Assembly (NCBI GenBank): GCA_964564785.1
Contig: CAZMCT010000002.1
Location: 48,787-112,786 of the forward strand
Direction: 5' to 3'
Length of the DNA stretch: 64,000 nucleotides
DNA from: CAZMCT01 sp964564785
GTDB taxonomy: Bacteria > Planctomycetota > Phycisphaerae > UBA1845 > Fen-1342
A program made the translations under genes and the position numbers. Under the pieces are notes generated by a model that ran no database searches, was not told the DNA's origin, and saw only the letters and a list, made by a program, of their open reading frames with translations. Shown in pieces: positions 30,825 to 41,309 of this stretch. Each line of letters opens with the position of its first letter. The stretch's first letter is position 1.

Positions 30825-32420
30825 ATGCTGCCCCACACGAACGTGCTCCGCGTCGCCTGGTGCCTCGCCGTCTTCGCCGCGGTCCTGGCCGCTCCGGCCG
30901 CGGGACAGATCTTTCCGCTTTCGCCCAACTGGCAATCGGCCGACACGCCGTACAGCACCGGCGCGGACCTGGTCGACCTCAACAACGACGGCTGGCTGGA
31001 CCTGGTCGTCTCCAACGGCAACGACATGCGTCGCGAGCGCAACGCGGTCTATTACAACGACGGCAGCGGCCACTTCCCGCTCAGCCCGAGCTGGCTCTCG
31101 AGCGACCAGAAGTACCACGGCCACCTGTCGGTCGCGGACGTCAACGGCGACGGCTGGCAGGACGTCGCGGTGGCACTGCTCGTGCCCGAGGGGGCCTCCG
31201 CGGCGAAGCTGTACCTCAACAACCACGGCATGCTCTCGAGCCTGCCCGTCTGGAACAGCAGCGTGCACGAGCCCGCGTTCGGCGTCGCATTCGGCGACAT
31301 GAACAATGACGGCCGGCCGGACCTGGCGATCGCGACCGGCTGGGCCTACGGCGCGCCGAATCTCTATCACAACTACGTGTACCTGAACGTCGGGGGCACG
31401 CTGGCCGCGACGCCGTCGTGGACCTCGGCCGACACGTGGGATTACCAGGGTGTGTGCTGGGTGGATGTCGACAACGACGGCTGGCTTGACCTGGCCTATG
31501 CGGCCAGCAACACGGTCAGCCGCTGTTACCGCAACCTGGGCGGCATGCTCGAGACGACCGCGAGCTGGGTCGCGGCGGACGGCGCTCCGAACCACGACGC
31601 GATCATGTTCACGGCCGGCGACGTGACGGGTGACGGCGCCCTCGACCTCGTGCTGGCCGACAACAGCCAGCTCGGAGGCACCGGCTGCTTCCGGTTGTAC
31701 GAGGGACAGACGAGCGGGCTGCCGGAAACGTCGGCGAGCTGGGCGTACAACGAGGGCTATTGCTCGGCGGTGGCGCTGGCGGACCTGGACTGCGACGGCT
31801 GGCTCGATCTGGCAACGGGGGCGTGGTGGGACTACACGCGGATCTTCCTCAACGGGGGCGGGTTCCTGCCGGGCACGCACTCGTGGCGCTCGAATCCGCA
31901 GACCGTGGTCGAAAAGATCGTCTTCGGCGACGTGAACAAGGACGGCCTGCGGACACTGACGCAGGTGTGGAGCGGGCCGCAGACGCGGCGGCTGTTCTAT
32001 CTGCCGCACGCCCCGGTGCAGGAGATTGTCGCGGTCACGGTCGACGGGGAGCTGCTCGGCCCGGCCAACTTCACCTGCGGCCGCGAGCATGGCTGGGTGA
32101 CGGTTGATCGTGATCCCGCGAGCGAGCTGCGGATCGAGTACACGGTTTCGAGCCGGATGGAGATGGCGATCACCAACTGGGACGACGACGTCGGGAACTA
32201 CCTGTACTACAACCAGCGGCAGGTGGACGGGGATGCGAACTGCGACGGCCAGGCGGGCTTCGGCGACATCAGCCCGTTCGTGCTGCTGCTGACCGGCGGC
32301 TATGAAACGCAGTTCCCCGACTGCGACGGCGAGACGTATTGCGATCTGGACGGCAGCGGGGACGTGGATTTCGGCGATATCAACCCGTTCGTGCTGCTGC
32401 TGTCGGGGGGGCAGGACTGA
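30825..32420 (+). CDS. Secreted FG-GAP repeat protein with C-terminal dockerin-like repeats
   Basis: 531 residues. A signal peptide (CLAVFAAVLAAPAAGQ) is followed by at least six FG-GAP/VCBS-type blades with calcium-binding loops: DLNNDGWLDLVVSNG, DVNGDGWQDVAVAL, DMNNDGRPDLAIATG, DVDNDGWLDLAYA, DLDCDGWLDLATG. The C-terminus has two dockerin-like repeats (GDANCDGQAGFGDISPFV and DLDGSGDVDFGDINPFV). It is expected outside the cell or on the surface, with calcium-stabilised folding. CGGAGG lies before the ATG. No catalytic domain is seen. The partner cohesin is unknown. Confidence 0.88.
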   Translation: MLPHTNVLRVAWCLAVFAAVLAAPAAGQIFPLSPNWQSADTPYSTGADLVDLNNDGWLDLVVSNGNDMRRERNAVYYNDGSGHFPLSPSWLSSDQKYHGHLSVADVNGDGWQDVAVALLVPEGASAAKLYLNNHGMLSSLPVWNSSVHEPAFGVAFGDMNNDGRPDLAIATGWAYGAPNLYHNYVYLNVGGTLAATPSWTSADTWDYQGVCWVDVDNDGWLDLAYAASNTVSRCYRNLGGMLETTASWVAADGAPNHDAIMFTAGDVTGDGALDLVLADNSQLGGTGCFRLYEGQTSGLPETSASWAYNEGYCSAVALADLDCDGWLDLATGAWWDYTRIFLNGGGFLPGTHSWRSNPQTVVEKIVFGDVNKDGLRTLTQVWSGPQTRRLFYLPHAPVQEIVAVTVDGELLGPANFTCGREHGWVTVDRDPASELRIEYTVSSRMEMAITNWDDDVGNYLYYNQRQVDGDANCDGQAGFGDISPFVLLLTGGYETQFPDCDGETYCDLDGSGDVDFGDINPFVLLLSGGQD

Positions 32421-32430
32421 GCGCGGCGGC

Positions 32431-34185
32431 TCACAACTCCCACGCGTGCACGAGCAGGTCACCGCGGGGCGCAGGGAAGGTCGTCAGCGGTTCGCCCGCC
32501 GCGGGCAGCTCGCGCGGCCGGGTGAAGAACAGCACTCGATCTGGCTGTCCGTTGGTCTGCAACTCGTTCATGCGCTGGGTGATATAGGCGCGGTCGTACA
32601 GGAAGTGCAGCTTGCCGACCCGCAGGTGGATGTCCCACGTGCCGCCGGTTCGTACCTCGCGCTCATCTGCAAACCACTGCCGGGGGTGGTACCCCAGGAG
32701 CACGAGCATGACCACGTAAGGCTGATTCAGTTGCTGCGTGGTGACGAACACGGCGTCCGTGCCCGCGAGGCGCGGGGCCAGCCAGCGCGTGGCGGCCGCC
32801 AGATCGGCTTGAAAGCGCTGCACCACCTCGGGCCGGTCGTTGTGAGCCCCATACATGTATCGCAGAAAGACGACGTCGAACGGCAGGGCCACCGCCGCCA
32901 GCACGATCGCCCCGCCCAAGGCGGCACGCGGCCGGCGGCGACGGGCCCACGTCCACAAGGCGCCGGCCCCGGCCGCTGCCAGGATCAGCGGCCCGCCGCT
33001 GCCCGGCGCGCTGCGCAGCGCGTGCAGGCTCAGGTGCGTCGTCCCGTCGGCCGCCCGGTAGGGGAAGTGATTGTGCAGACAGTCACCGGCCGGATAGAGC
33101 AGCAGCCAGACGAGCACGAGCCGCGCCGCCGCCGAGCGCCGCGCACTCCCGCCGGCCCAGCCGAGCCCCCCGATCATCAGGGGCAGCGTGTACCATTGAT
33201 ATGAGCCGAACCCCGCCGCGGATTGCATCTCGAAGTGGTCGCCTTCGGCGAAGAGGAAATCGGGGCCGAAGTGCCGCACGTACCGGTCCAGCACCTTTCC
33301 CACGCGGGTCGCGGTCGAGTCTTCCGGTGCCCACAGCCAGATCCGCGCGGCGCGCCGCGCGATCTCTTCACTGTGCGCGAGGTGGTAATAAGCGAGCGGG
33401 CCGAACGTGGCGGCCACGCCCAGCCCCAGCCCGGCCGCCGCTCGGCGCCCGCGCGGGGCGCGCAGTATCCGCCACCAGCGTCGGAAATTGGCCAGCACCG
33501 CCGCCGTCAGAAAGAGCGGCAGGAACAGCCGGATCGCGGGATAGCCATAGCACGCTACGCCGATCAGCGCGCCGGCGACCAGCGCCCGAGCCGGATGCGG
33601 CGGGTCGTCATCGTCCGCCAGCGGCAGACCGGCCCACAGCAGGGCCGCGACGGACACGGCGGTCGCCAGCGGCCCGAGGGCCGCTTCGTGTCCGATGCGG
33701 CTGATCACCGCGTCCGAGGGATTGAGCGCCAAGAGTGCACCGCCGACGACGGCGGCCGGCGTTCCCAGCACGCGCCGGGCAATCACGAACGTGAACAGCA
33801 CCGCCAGAACGCCGGCCGCGGCCGAGGGCAGGCGCGTGGTCCAGATGTTCAGGCCCCCGAGGGCCTGAAAGGGGATCGACCAGTACAGGTACAACGGCGT
33901 GCGATTTTCGCCGAGGGCTCGGAAGTAGAAAACGGGCCAGGGCGCGCCCGTCTGATCTGTCCCGGTCTTCAGCAGGCACCAGGCGTTCCACGCGTTGGCG
34001 GCCTCGTCCTGGTTCAGCCCCGGGGGGGCCCGGTCCAGCGCCGGGATCCGCACGGCCGCGGCGAGGGCCACGATCACGAGCAGGGCGACGCGCTCGCCGC
34101 GGGAGTACGGGCGCTGCTGCGGCGCGAGCGCGGGTGTCGGAGCGCTCGGGGCGGGGTCCTTGACGTCAGGGAGTGAACGCCGCAC
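32431..34185 (-). CDS. GT39/ArnT-like membrane glycosyltransferase
   Basis: 584 residues from a GTG start (VRRSLPDVKD). About ten to twelve hydrophobic segments are visible. The first periplasmic loop has PPGLNQDEAANAWNAWCLL with the acidic pair expected of GT-C enzymes (here DE), then GENRTPLYLYWSIPFQALGG. Family members transfer sugars from polyprenyl-phosphate donors to proteins or lipid A at the outer face of the inner membrane. The C-terminal soluble part (EREVRTGGTWDIHLRVGKL) is not assigned. It converges with the FG-GAP gene. Upstream in-frame sequence is repeat-derived and was excluded. Confidence 0.75.
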   Translation of the reverse strand: MRRSLPDVKDPAPSAPTPALAPQQRPYSRGERVALLVIVALAAAVRIPALDRAPPGLNQDEAANAWNAWCLLKTGTDQTGAPWPVFYFRALGENRTPLYLYWSIPFQALGGLNIWTTRLPSAAAGVLAVLFTFVIARRVLGTPAAVVGGALLALNPSDAVISRIGHEAALGPLATAVSVAALLWAGLPLADDDDPPHPARALVAGALIGVACYGYPAIRLFLPLFLTAAVLANFRRWWRILRAPRGRRAAAGLGLGVAATFGPLAYYHLAHSEEIARRAARIWLWAPEDSTATRVGKVLDRYVRHFGPDFLFAEGDHFEMQSAAGFGSYQWYTLPLMIGGLGWAGGSARRSAAARLVLVWLLLYPAGDCLHNHFPYRAADGTTHLSLHALRSAPGSGGPLILAAAGAGALWTWARRRRPRAALGGAIVLAAVALPFDVVFLRYMYGAHNDRPEVVQRFQADLAAATRWLAPRLAGTDAVFVTTQQLNQPYVVMLVLLGYHPRQWFADEREVRTGGTWDIHLRVGKLHFLYDRAYITQRMNELQTNGQPDRVLFFTRPRELPAAGEPLTTFPAPRGDLLVHAWEL

Positions 34186-34283
34186 GGGTGAATCGTAATC
34201 GGAGCCGCGGCCGGGAGGGAGCGTTGGGTGGCACGGTCCAAGCGTCGCGCGAGCGATGTGCCGGGCCGTGGGGGTTCCCGCCG

Positions 34284-34326
34284 ACCACGGCCCTACGCGG
34301 CTGCGCCGCTGCGGACCGTGCCACCC
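34284..34326. repeat. 43-bp dispersed repeat, copy 1
   Basis: ACCACGGCCCTACGCGGCTG, continuing to GACCGTGCCACCC. A near-identical copy in reverse orientation lies at 63735-63777. It contains the stem GCGGC-TGC-GCCGC. It lies in the gap between the GT39 gene and the oligopeptidase gene. Confidence 0.7.
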
Positions 34327-34409
34327 GCCGTGGGATTTCCCGGCGCGCCACGTGCCGGGCTTCCTTCCGTTAGAATCACGTGTTCTGAAGCTCAACCGAG
34401 GAGAGACAC

Positions 34410-36548
34410 ATGCTCGCACGCCGTGCTGCCGTCAGCCCTGCCGCGATTCTGCCGGTCGTTTTCGCCGCCCTTCTCGCCGGCTGTGCCCGGCCACTCAAGT
34501 ACCCGCCCACGCGCACCGTCGACGTGGTCGACGATCTCCACGGCGTCCGCGTGGCCGACCCGTACCGCTGGCTCGAAGACCTCGATTCGCCCGAGACGGC
34601 CGCGTGGGTGGCCGCGCAGAACGAGGTCACGTTCGGCTTCCTCGAGCAGATCCCCGCCCGCGAAGCGATCCGCGAGCGCATCGCCCACCTGTGGAACTTC
34701 GAGAAGTACGGCCTGCCGATCCAGGAGGGCGGCCGCTATTTCTGGAGCAAGAACGACGGCCTTCAGCCGCAATCCGTGCTCTATTGGTCCGACCGGCTCG
34801 ACGGCGAGCCGCGCGTGCTCATCGACCCCAATAAGCTCTCCTCCGACGGCACCGTCGCGCTGGCCGGTCTCTCCATTCACGAGGCCGGCAAGCTCGCCGC
34901 GTATGGCGTGTCGATGGCCGGCTCCGACTGGGTCGAGTGGCGCATCCGCGACATCGACACCGGCCAGGACCTGCCGGACGTCATCAAATGGACGAAGTTC
35001 AGCAACGCAGCCTGGACCAAAGACGGGCAGGGCTTCTACTACAGCCGCTTCGACGAGCCGGCGGGCGACAAGCTCGCGGCCGTCACCTACTACCACAAGC
35101 TCTGCTATCACAAGCTCGGTACGCCCCAGTCGGCCGACCCCGTCGTGTACGAACGGCCCGACCAGAAGGAGTGGGAGTTCACCGGCTCGGTGACCGACGA
35201 CGGCCGCTACCTGATCATCACCGTGAACCACGGGACCGAGCGGAAGAACCGCGTCTATTATCAGGACCTCGCGGCCGGCCCGGATGTCGTCAAGCTGCTC
35301 GACGATTTCGATGCCCAGTACGTCTTCGTCGACAACGACGGCCCGGTCTTCTGGTTGTTCACCGATTTCGATGCCCCCCGCGGCCGCCTGATCGCGATCG
35401 ACACGCGGAAGCCGGAGCGGGCGAACTGGGTGACGCTCATCCCGCAGGCGGACGAGACGCTCCAGGGCGTCAGCCGGGTGGGGGACGTGTTCTTCGCGAA
35501 CTACCTCAAGGACGCGCACGCCCAGGTGCGGCGTTTCGCGCTCGACGGCAAGCCGCTCGGGGAGCTCGAATTGCCCGGCCTCGGGTCCGCGGGCGGGTTC
35601 GGCGGCAAGCGCGGCTACTCGCAGACATTCTACACGTTCACCAGCTTCAGCTATCCGACGACGATCTTCCGCTACGACCTGGCCAGCGGCCAGAGCACCG
35701 TGTTCCGCCGGCCCAAGGTCGATTTCGACCCCGAGCGCTACACGACGCAGCAGGTCTTCTACGCCAGCAAGGACGGCACGCGCATCCCGATGTTCATTAC
35801 GCACCGCAAAGGGCTCAAGCTCAACGGTCGCAACCCCACGTTGCTGTACGGCTACGGTGGGTTCAACAACTCGATCACGCCGCATTTCTCCATCTCGCGC
35901 CTGGTGTGGATGGAGATGGGCGGTGTGTACGCGGTCGCCAACCTCCGCGGCGGTGGCGAATACGGCACGGCGTGGCACGATGCCGGCCGGCTGCACAACA
36001 AGCAGAATGTCTTTGACGACTTCATCGCCGCGGCCGAGTACCTCATCGCCGAGGGCTACACCCGCCCGCAGAAGCTGGCCATCGCGGGCGGCAGCAACGG
36101 GGGCCTGCTGGTCGGAGCGTGCATGACCCAGCGGCCGGACCTGTTCGGCGCGTGTCTGCCGGCCGTGGGGGTGATGGACATGCTCCGCTTCCACAAGTTC
36201 ACCATTGGCTGGGAGTGGGTCAGCGATTACGGCTCGCCGGACGATCCGGCGTTTTTCCGCACGCTCTATCAGTACAGCCCGCTGCACAACCTGCGGAAGG
36301 GGACCTGTTACCCCGCGACGCTGATCACGACGGCCGACCACGATGACCGCGTGGTGCCCGCGCACAGCTTCAAATTCGCGGCCGCGCTCCAGGCCGCGCA
36401 GGCGTGCGACAAGCCGGTGCTGATCCGGATCGAGACCCGCGCGGGCCACGGCGGCGGCAAGCCGACGCAGAAGATCATCGAGGAAGTCAGCGACCAGTAC
36501 GCGTTCCTGGTCCGCGTGCTGGGGATCGATCCGGAGCCGGCGGACTGA
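34410..36548 (+). CDS. Prolyl oligopeptidase family lipoprotein (S9A)
   Basis: 712 residues. The lipobox LLAGC (about residue 25) implies membrane anchoring. An N-terminal segment (HGVRVADPYRWLEDLDSPET) leads into a seven-bladed propeller and then the alpha/beta-hydrolase domain. The catalytic Ser is in GGSNGG (about residue 565), the Asp in TADHDDRVVPAHS and the His in RAGHGGGKP. The enzyme cleaves short peptides after proline. GAGGAGAG precedes the ATG, and a TAGAAT (34371-34376) could be a -10 box. The length matches the family. Confidence 0.93.
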   Translation: MLARRAAVSPAAILPVVFAALLAGCARPLKYPPTRTVDVVDDLHGVRVADPYRWLEDLDSPETAAWVAAQNEVTFGFLEQIPAREAIRERIAHLWNFEKYGLPIQEGGRYFWSKNDGLQPQSVLYWSDRLDGEPRVLIDPNKLSSDGTVALAGLSIHEAGKLAAYGVSMAGSDWVEWRIRDIDTGQDLPDVIKWTKFSNAAWTKDGQGFYYSRFDEPAGDKLAAVTYYHKLCYHKLGTPQSADPVVYERPDQKEWEFTGSVTDDGRYLIITVNHGTERKNRVYYQDLAAGPDVVKLLDDFDAQYVFVDNDGPVFWLFTDFDAPRGRLIAIDTRKPERANWVTLIPQADETLQGVSRVGDVFFANYLKDAHAQVRRFALDGKPLGELELPGLGSAGGFGGKRGYSQTFYTFTSFSYPTTIFRYDLASGQSTVFRRPKVDFDPERYTTQQVFYASKDGTRIPMFITHRKGLKLNGRNPTLLYGYGGFNNSITPHFSISRLVWMEMGGVYAVANLRGGGEYGTAWHDAGRLHNKQNVFDDFIAAAEYLIAEGYTRPQKLAIAGGSNGGLLVGACMTQRPDLFGACLPAVGVMDMLRFHKFTIGWEWVSDYGSPDDPAFFRTLYQYSPLHNLRKGTCYPATLITTADHDDRVVPAHSFKFAAALQAAQACDKPVLIRIETRAGHGGGKPTQKIIEEVSDQYAFLVRVLGIDPEPAD

Positions 36549-36670
36549 ACGCGGCCGCCGCGGCATCGGAGAGCCGGTCGGGGACCTGTGGGCGGCCGTG
36601 TTGCGTCGTGGCCAGCCCGTCACCCGGGCAGGGGAATCGCGGGCCCCGACGATAAAATCATCGGGCAGAG

Positions 36671-37828
36671 GTGGTCGTGGTGGGCAGGAACTCGACCGTG
36701 AACGGGTACAGTCGTCGGGCCGGCCGGCGGCCGCGCGCGAGCGGTGCCGCGCCGGCGCGGGTGTCGGCGCCGTCCGGCTATCACTACCGGCTGGTGTTCG
36801 AGCACGATCTCATCGGCATGTACCGTACGACGCTCGAAGGGCGGATCCTGGATTGCAATGCCTCGATGGCGCGGATGCTGGGGTATCGCTCGCGGGCGGA
36901 GTTGCTGCGGCACCGGGCGACGGAGTTGTACCACTCGCCCGCGGACCGGGCCGACTTTCTGAGGTGTCTGCGCCGCACGGGCCTGCTGACGGGCTTCGAG
37001 TGCCACCTGCGTCGGAAGGACGGCGGCTCGGTGGTGGTGCTGGAGAACGTCACGCTCGTGCCGGGCCGCCGGGGCCAGCCGACGACGATCCAGGGCACGA
37101 TGGTGGACATCACGGAACGGCAGCGGGCCGAGCAGGCGCTGCGCGCGAGCGAGTCTCGCTATCGGACGCTGAGCGAAGAGCTGCGACGACTGGCCCGGCA
37201 CGCCGAGACGGTCCGCGAGGCGGAGCGGGCCCGCATCGCCCGCGAGCTGCACGACGAGCTGGGACAGTCGCTCACCGCGCTGGCCCTGGACCTGCACTGG
37301 CTGCGCGACCGGACGACGGCGGAACTGCGCGAGCGCGCGGACTCACTGAGCGTGCTGGTGGGCGACACGATTCAACGCCTGCGGCGCATCTGCACCGACC
37401 TGCGGCCGGCCGTCCTCGACGATCTGGGGCTGCCGGCGGCGATCGAGTGGCAGGCCCGCGAGTTCCAGGCCCGCACGGGCGTCCGCGTCCACGTAGCCCT
37501 GACCGACGTCGCGCCGCGGCTCTTGCCCGAGCAGGCCACGGCCGTATTCCGCATCTTGCAGGAGAGCCTGACCAACGTCGCCCGGCACGCGCGGGCCACG
37601 CAGGTGCGCGTGGCGCTGCGGGTGCGCGCGGGGGCCCTGACGCTCCACGTGCGGGACAACGGCATCGGCATCGCCCCCGAGCGGGCCGCCGCTTCCGGTT
37701 CGCTGGGCCTGCTGGGCATGCGTGAGCGAGCGCTGCACTGGCAGGGCACGCTCGACGTCGCCGGCAAACCCGGCCGCGGTACGACCGTGACGTTGCGCAT
37801 GCCGATTGCGTCGAAGGTGCTGACATGA
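36671..37828 (+). CDS. PAS-domain sensor histidine kinase, NarX/UhpB type
   Basis: 385 residues, no membrane segment, so cytoplasmic. A PAS domain covers about residues 37-160 (YRLVFEHDLIGMYRTTLEG, ILDCNASMARMLGY, then a PAC-like VDITERQRAEQAL). HisKA_3 follows with the phospho-acceptor His in RARIARELHDELGQSLTALA. The ATPase domain has FRILQESLTNVARHA (N box), DNGIGIAPER and GLLGMRERA. The start is GTG and less certain. Its stop overlaps the start of the response regulator gene (ATGA), so the two form a two-component pair. The PAS ligand is unknown. Confidence 0.88.
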   Translation: MVVVGRNSTVNGYSRRAGRRPRASGAAPARVSAPSGYHYRLVFEHDLIGMYRTTLEGRILDCNASMARMLGYRSRAELLRHRATELYHSPADRADFLRCLRRTGLLTGFECHLRRKDGGSVVVLENVTLVPGRRGQPTTIQGTMVDITERQRAEQALRASESRYRTLSEELRRLARHAETVREAERARIARELHDELGQSLTALALDLHWLRDRTTAELRERADSLSVLVGDTIQRLRRICTDLRPAVLDDLGLPAAIEWQAREFQARTGVRVHVALTDVAPRLLPEQATAVFRILQESLTNVARHARATQVRVALRVRAGALTLHVRDNGIGIAPERAAASGSLGLLGMRERALHWQGTLDVAGKPGRGTTVTLRMPIASKVLT

Positions 37829-38457
37829 TCCGAGTGCTCATCGCCGACGACCACACCGTCGTCCGCGAGGGCGTCAAGCGGATGATCGAGGGCGCGGGCG
37901 ACATCGTCGTGGCGGGGGAGGCCGCCAGCGGGCCCGAGCTGCTCCAGCTCGCTGCCCGCGTCACCGCTGACGCGGTCGTGATGGACCTCACCATGCCGGG
38001 CATGCCGGGGCTGGAGGTGCTGCGGGAGCTCCGCCGGATCCGCCCGGCGCTGCCCGTCCTGATTCTCAGCATGCACCCGGCCGACCAGTACGCGGTGCGG
38101 GTCCTGATCGACGGCGCCGCGGGGTACGTGCACAAGGGGGGGCCGCCGGGAGAACTGGTGGAGGCCGTTCGAACCGTGGCCGGCGGTCGGCGGTTCATCA
38201 CGGCGGCCGCGGCCGAGAGCCTGGTGGCGCACGTTGGCGCCGAGGCTGAGCGGCCGCCGCACGAGTCGCTGTCGAACCGCGAATTCCAGGTCCTGTGCCT
38301 GATGGCCGGCGGGAAGAACGTGACCGAGATCGCCCGCGAGCTGGCGCTGAGCGCAAAGACCATCAGCACGTTCCGCCGCCGCATGCTCGAGAAACTGGGG
38401 TTGCAGACCACCGCCGACCTCATTCGCTATGCCGTCCGGCACGGGCTGGTGGAGTGA
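37825..38457 (+). CDS. NarL/LuxR-family response regulator
   Basis: 210 residues. The receiver domain starts IRVLIADDHTVVREGV (acidic pair), with the phospho-acceptor Asp in AVVMDLTMPGMPG (about residue 53), Ser in LILSMHP and Lys in GYVHKG. The C-terminal LuxR-type helix-turn-helix is LSNREFQVLCLMAGGKNVTE followed by IARELALSAKTISTFRRRML. It is the cognate partner of the kinase just upstream. The nearest downstream gene on the same strand encodes a di-haem peroxidase, a possible target by position only. Confidence 0.92.
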   Translation: MIRVLIADDHTVVREGVKRMIEGAGDIVVAGEAASGPELLQLAARVTADAVVMDLTMPGMPGLEVLRELRRIRPALPVLILSMHPADQYAVRVLIDGAAGYVHKGGPPGELVEAVRTVAGGRRFITAAAAESLVAHVGAEAERPPHESLSNREFQVLCLMAGGKNVTEIARELALSAKTISTFRRRMLEKLGLQTTADLIRYAVRHGLVE

Positions 38458-38641
38458 GGCAGCGCGCTCGGCCGGGGGGCCGAAAGTCCTACACCCGTTC
38501 GCCCGCGGCGCTGACAGACGAATGCGCGCGGGACAGTATCATGGCAACTGTATCGTCAAGTACGTATTCGGCGCGCGCGGCGCGGGCCGCAGGACAGCGC
38601 CGGAGGCGGATCGGCTATCTGGGGGGTGGAAGGAGCGCGAC

Positions 38642-39856
38642 ATGAAACGGATGGCTGGGTTGTTCGTCGCCGCGCTGCTCGTGTTCGGTTTCGGCGCGGC
38701 TCCGCTCGCCGCGGATGACCTCACGCCGCTGGAGCAGTTGGGCAAGTTCCTGTTCTTCGACACCGACCTCTCGACGCCGCCGGGCCAGTCGTGTGCGGTG
38801 TGCCATGCGCCGGCGGTGGGCTTCACCGGCCCGGACTCGGACATCAACGCGCACGGCGCGGTGTACCCGGGCGCGATCCACACGCGCTTCGGCAACCGCA
38901 AGCCGCCGGCTGCCGCGTACGCCAGCGGTCCGGTGCTCTACTACGACCCGGACGAGGGCGTGTGGGAAGGCGGGACGTTCTGGGACGGCCGGGCGACGGG
39001 CTGGACGCTGGGCGACCCGCTGGCGGAGCAGGCCCAGGGTCCCTTCCTCAACCCGCTCGAACAGAACAACCCCAACCTGAAGGTCGTGGTCAATCGGGTC
39101 GCGCTGTCGGCCTACGCCCCGCTGTTCCTGGAGGTTTGGGGTCCCGACTCGCTGCCGCCGATGGTCAACCGCATCGGGCAGGGGGACCTGCGCGGCCAGT
39201 TCAATTATCCCCTGGCCTACGAGCGTATCGCGCGCTCCATCGCGGCCTACGAGCGCTCGACCGAGGTCAACCCGTTCAGCTCGAAATACGACTACTGGCT
39301 GGCGGGCATGGCCGCGCTCACCGAACAGGAGGAGTGGGGTCGCCAGCTCTTCAACGACCCGCTGAAGGGCAACTGCGCCGCGTGCCACGTGAGCGAGCCG
39401 GGGCCGCTCGGCGAGCCGCCCATGTTCACCGATTTCACGTACGACAACCTGGGGGTGCCGCGCAACCCCGAGAACCCGTTCTACGACATGCCGCCCAAGT
39501 GGAATCCGGACGGCGCGGCCTGGGTCGACGAGGGGCTCGGCGCGTTCCTGCGCGCGGCCGGGTTCCCGCCGGAAGTCTACCTGACGGAGATCGGCAAGCA
39601 GAAGGTGCCGACGCTGCGCAACGTCGATCTGCGCAGCAGCCCGGAGTTCGTGAAGGCGTACAGCCACAACGGCTTCTTCAAGTCGCTCGAGGAGATCGTG
39701 CACTTCTACAACACGCGCGACGTCGAGCTGTGGCCGCCGCCGGAAGTGGCGGAGAACGTCAACGTCGACGAGCTCGGGAACCTCGGCCTGACGCTTGAAG
39801 AGGAGGCGGCCATCGTCGCGTTCCTGCGGACGCTCTCCGACGGCTACGTACCGTAG
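38642..39856 (+). CDS. Di-haem cytochrome c peroxidase family protein
   Basis: 404 residues with a signal peptide (MAGLFVAALLVFGFGAAPLAA). Two haem c sites are present: CAVCHAPAVGFTG (about residue 53) and CAACHVSEPG (about residue 248). The rest follows the CcpA/MauG family (FFDTDLSTPPGQSC, GGTFWDGRATGW, MFTDFTYDNLGVPRNP, KVPTLRNVDL, YSHNGFFKSLEEIVHFYNTR). It is periplasmic and reduces hydrogen peroxide with electrons from a c-type donor, or is a MauG-like oxidase. GGAAGGAGCGAC precedes the ATG. Confidence 0.92.
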   Translation: MKRMAGLFVAALLVFGFGAAPLAADDLTPLEQLGKFLFFDTDLSTPPGQSCAVCHAPAVGFTGPDSDINAHGAVYPGAIHTRFGNRKPPAAAYASGPVLYYDPDEGVWEGGTFWDGRATGWTLGDPLAEQAQGPFLNPLEQNNPNLKVVVNRVALSAYAPLFLEVWGPDSLPPMVNRIGQGDLRGQFNYPLAYERIARSIAAYERSTEVNPFSSKYDYWLAGMAALTEQEEWGRQLFNDPLKGNCAACHVSEPGPLGEPPMFTDFTYDNLGVPRNPENPFYDMPPKWNPDGAAWVDEGLGAFLRAAGFPPEVYLTEIGKQKVPTLRNVDLRSSPEFVKAYSHNGFFKSLEEIVHFYNTRDVELWPPPEVAENVNVDELGNLGLTLEEEAAIVAFLRTLSDGYVP

Positions 39857-39962
39857 CCGGGAACCGCGCCATACATCCGATGTGGGTGGCGTTACGTGGG
39901 GCTGCGCGGATGGGGGGGACCGGGCGGCCCCGTTTGACTTCCGGCGGGCGGGCGTACCGGGG

Positions 39963-41009
<1,047 letters not shown>

Positions 41010-41309
41010 AGGGTAACAGAGCATAGCCGCGCCGGCCGCGGGGGTTAAGCCCGCGCCACCGGCTGCTCGGGCCCGTGCCACGCGTTGCGCCGGGCCGTGG
41101 GGTTCGCGGCGCGACCTTGCGAGACCGAACAGCGCGGCGGCCTGGGCGCGATCTGCCGGAGTTATCGCCCCAACTGCCGTGCCGAATGCCGCCTCCCCGA
41201 AAAGCGGGGCTCTCCCGGCCGAAGCCGCCGTTTTCCCGGCCCCCGCAGAGGGAGGGCGCGCGGCCCGCGTGGGCGCGCGGCCGCGGCCTATACTCGCGCG
41301 GAGGGCGAG
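41010..41309. other. 300-bp divergent spacer between moxR and hydrolase genes
   Basis: No gene seen. It contains a small hairpin CCCCG-AAAAG-CGGGG near 41192-41206 and a decayed fragment of the CCGTGGGGTT-type dispersed repeat near 41085-41110. No clear promoter boxes. Confidence 0.4.
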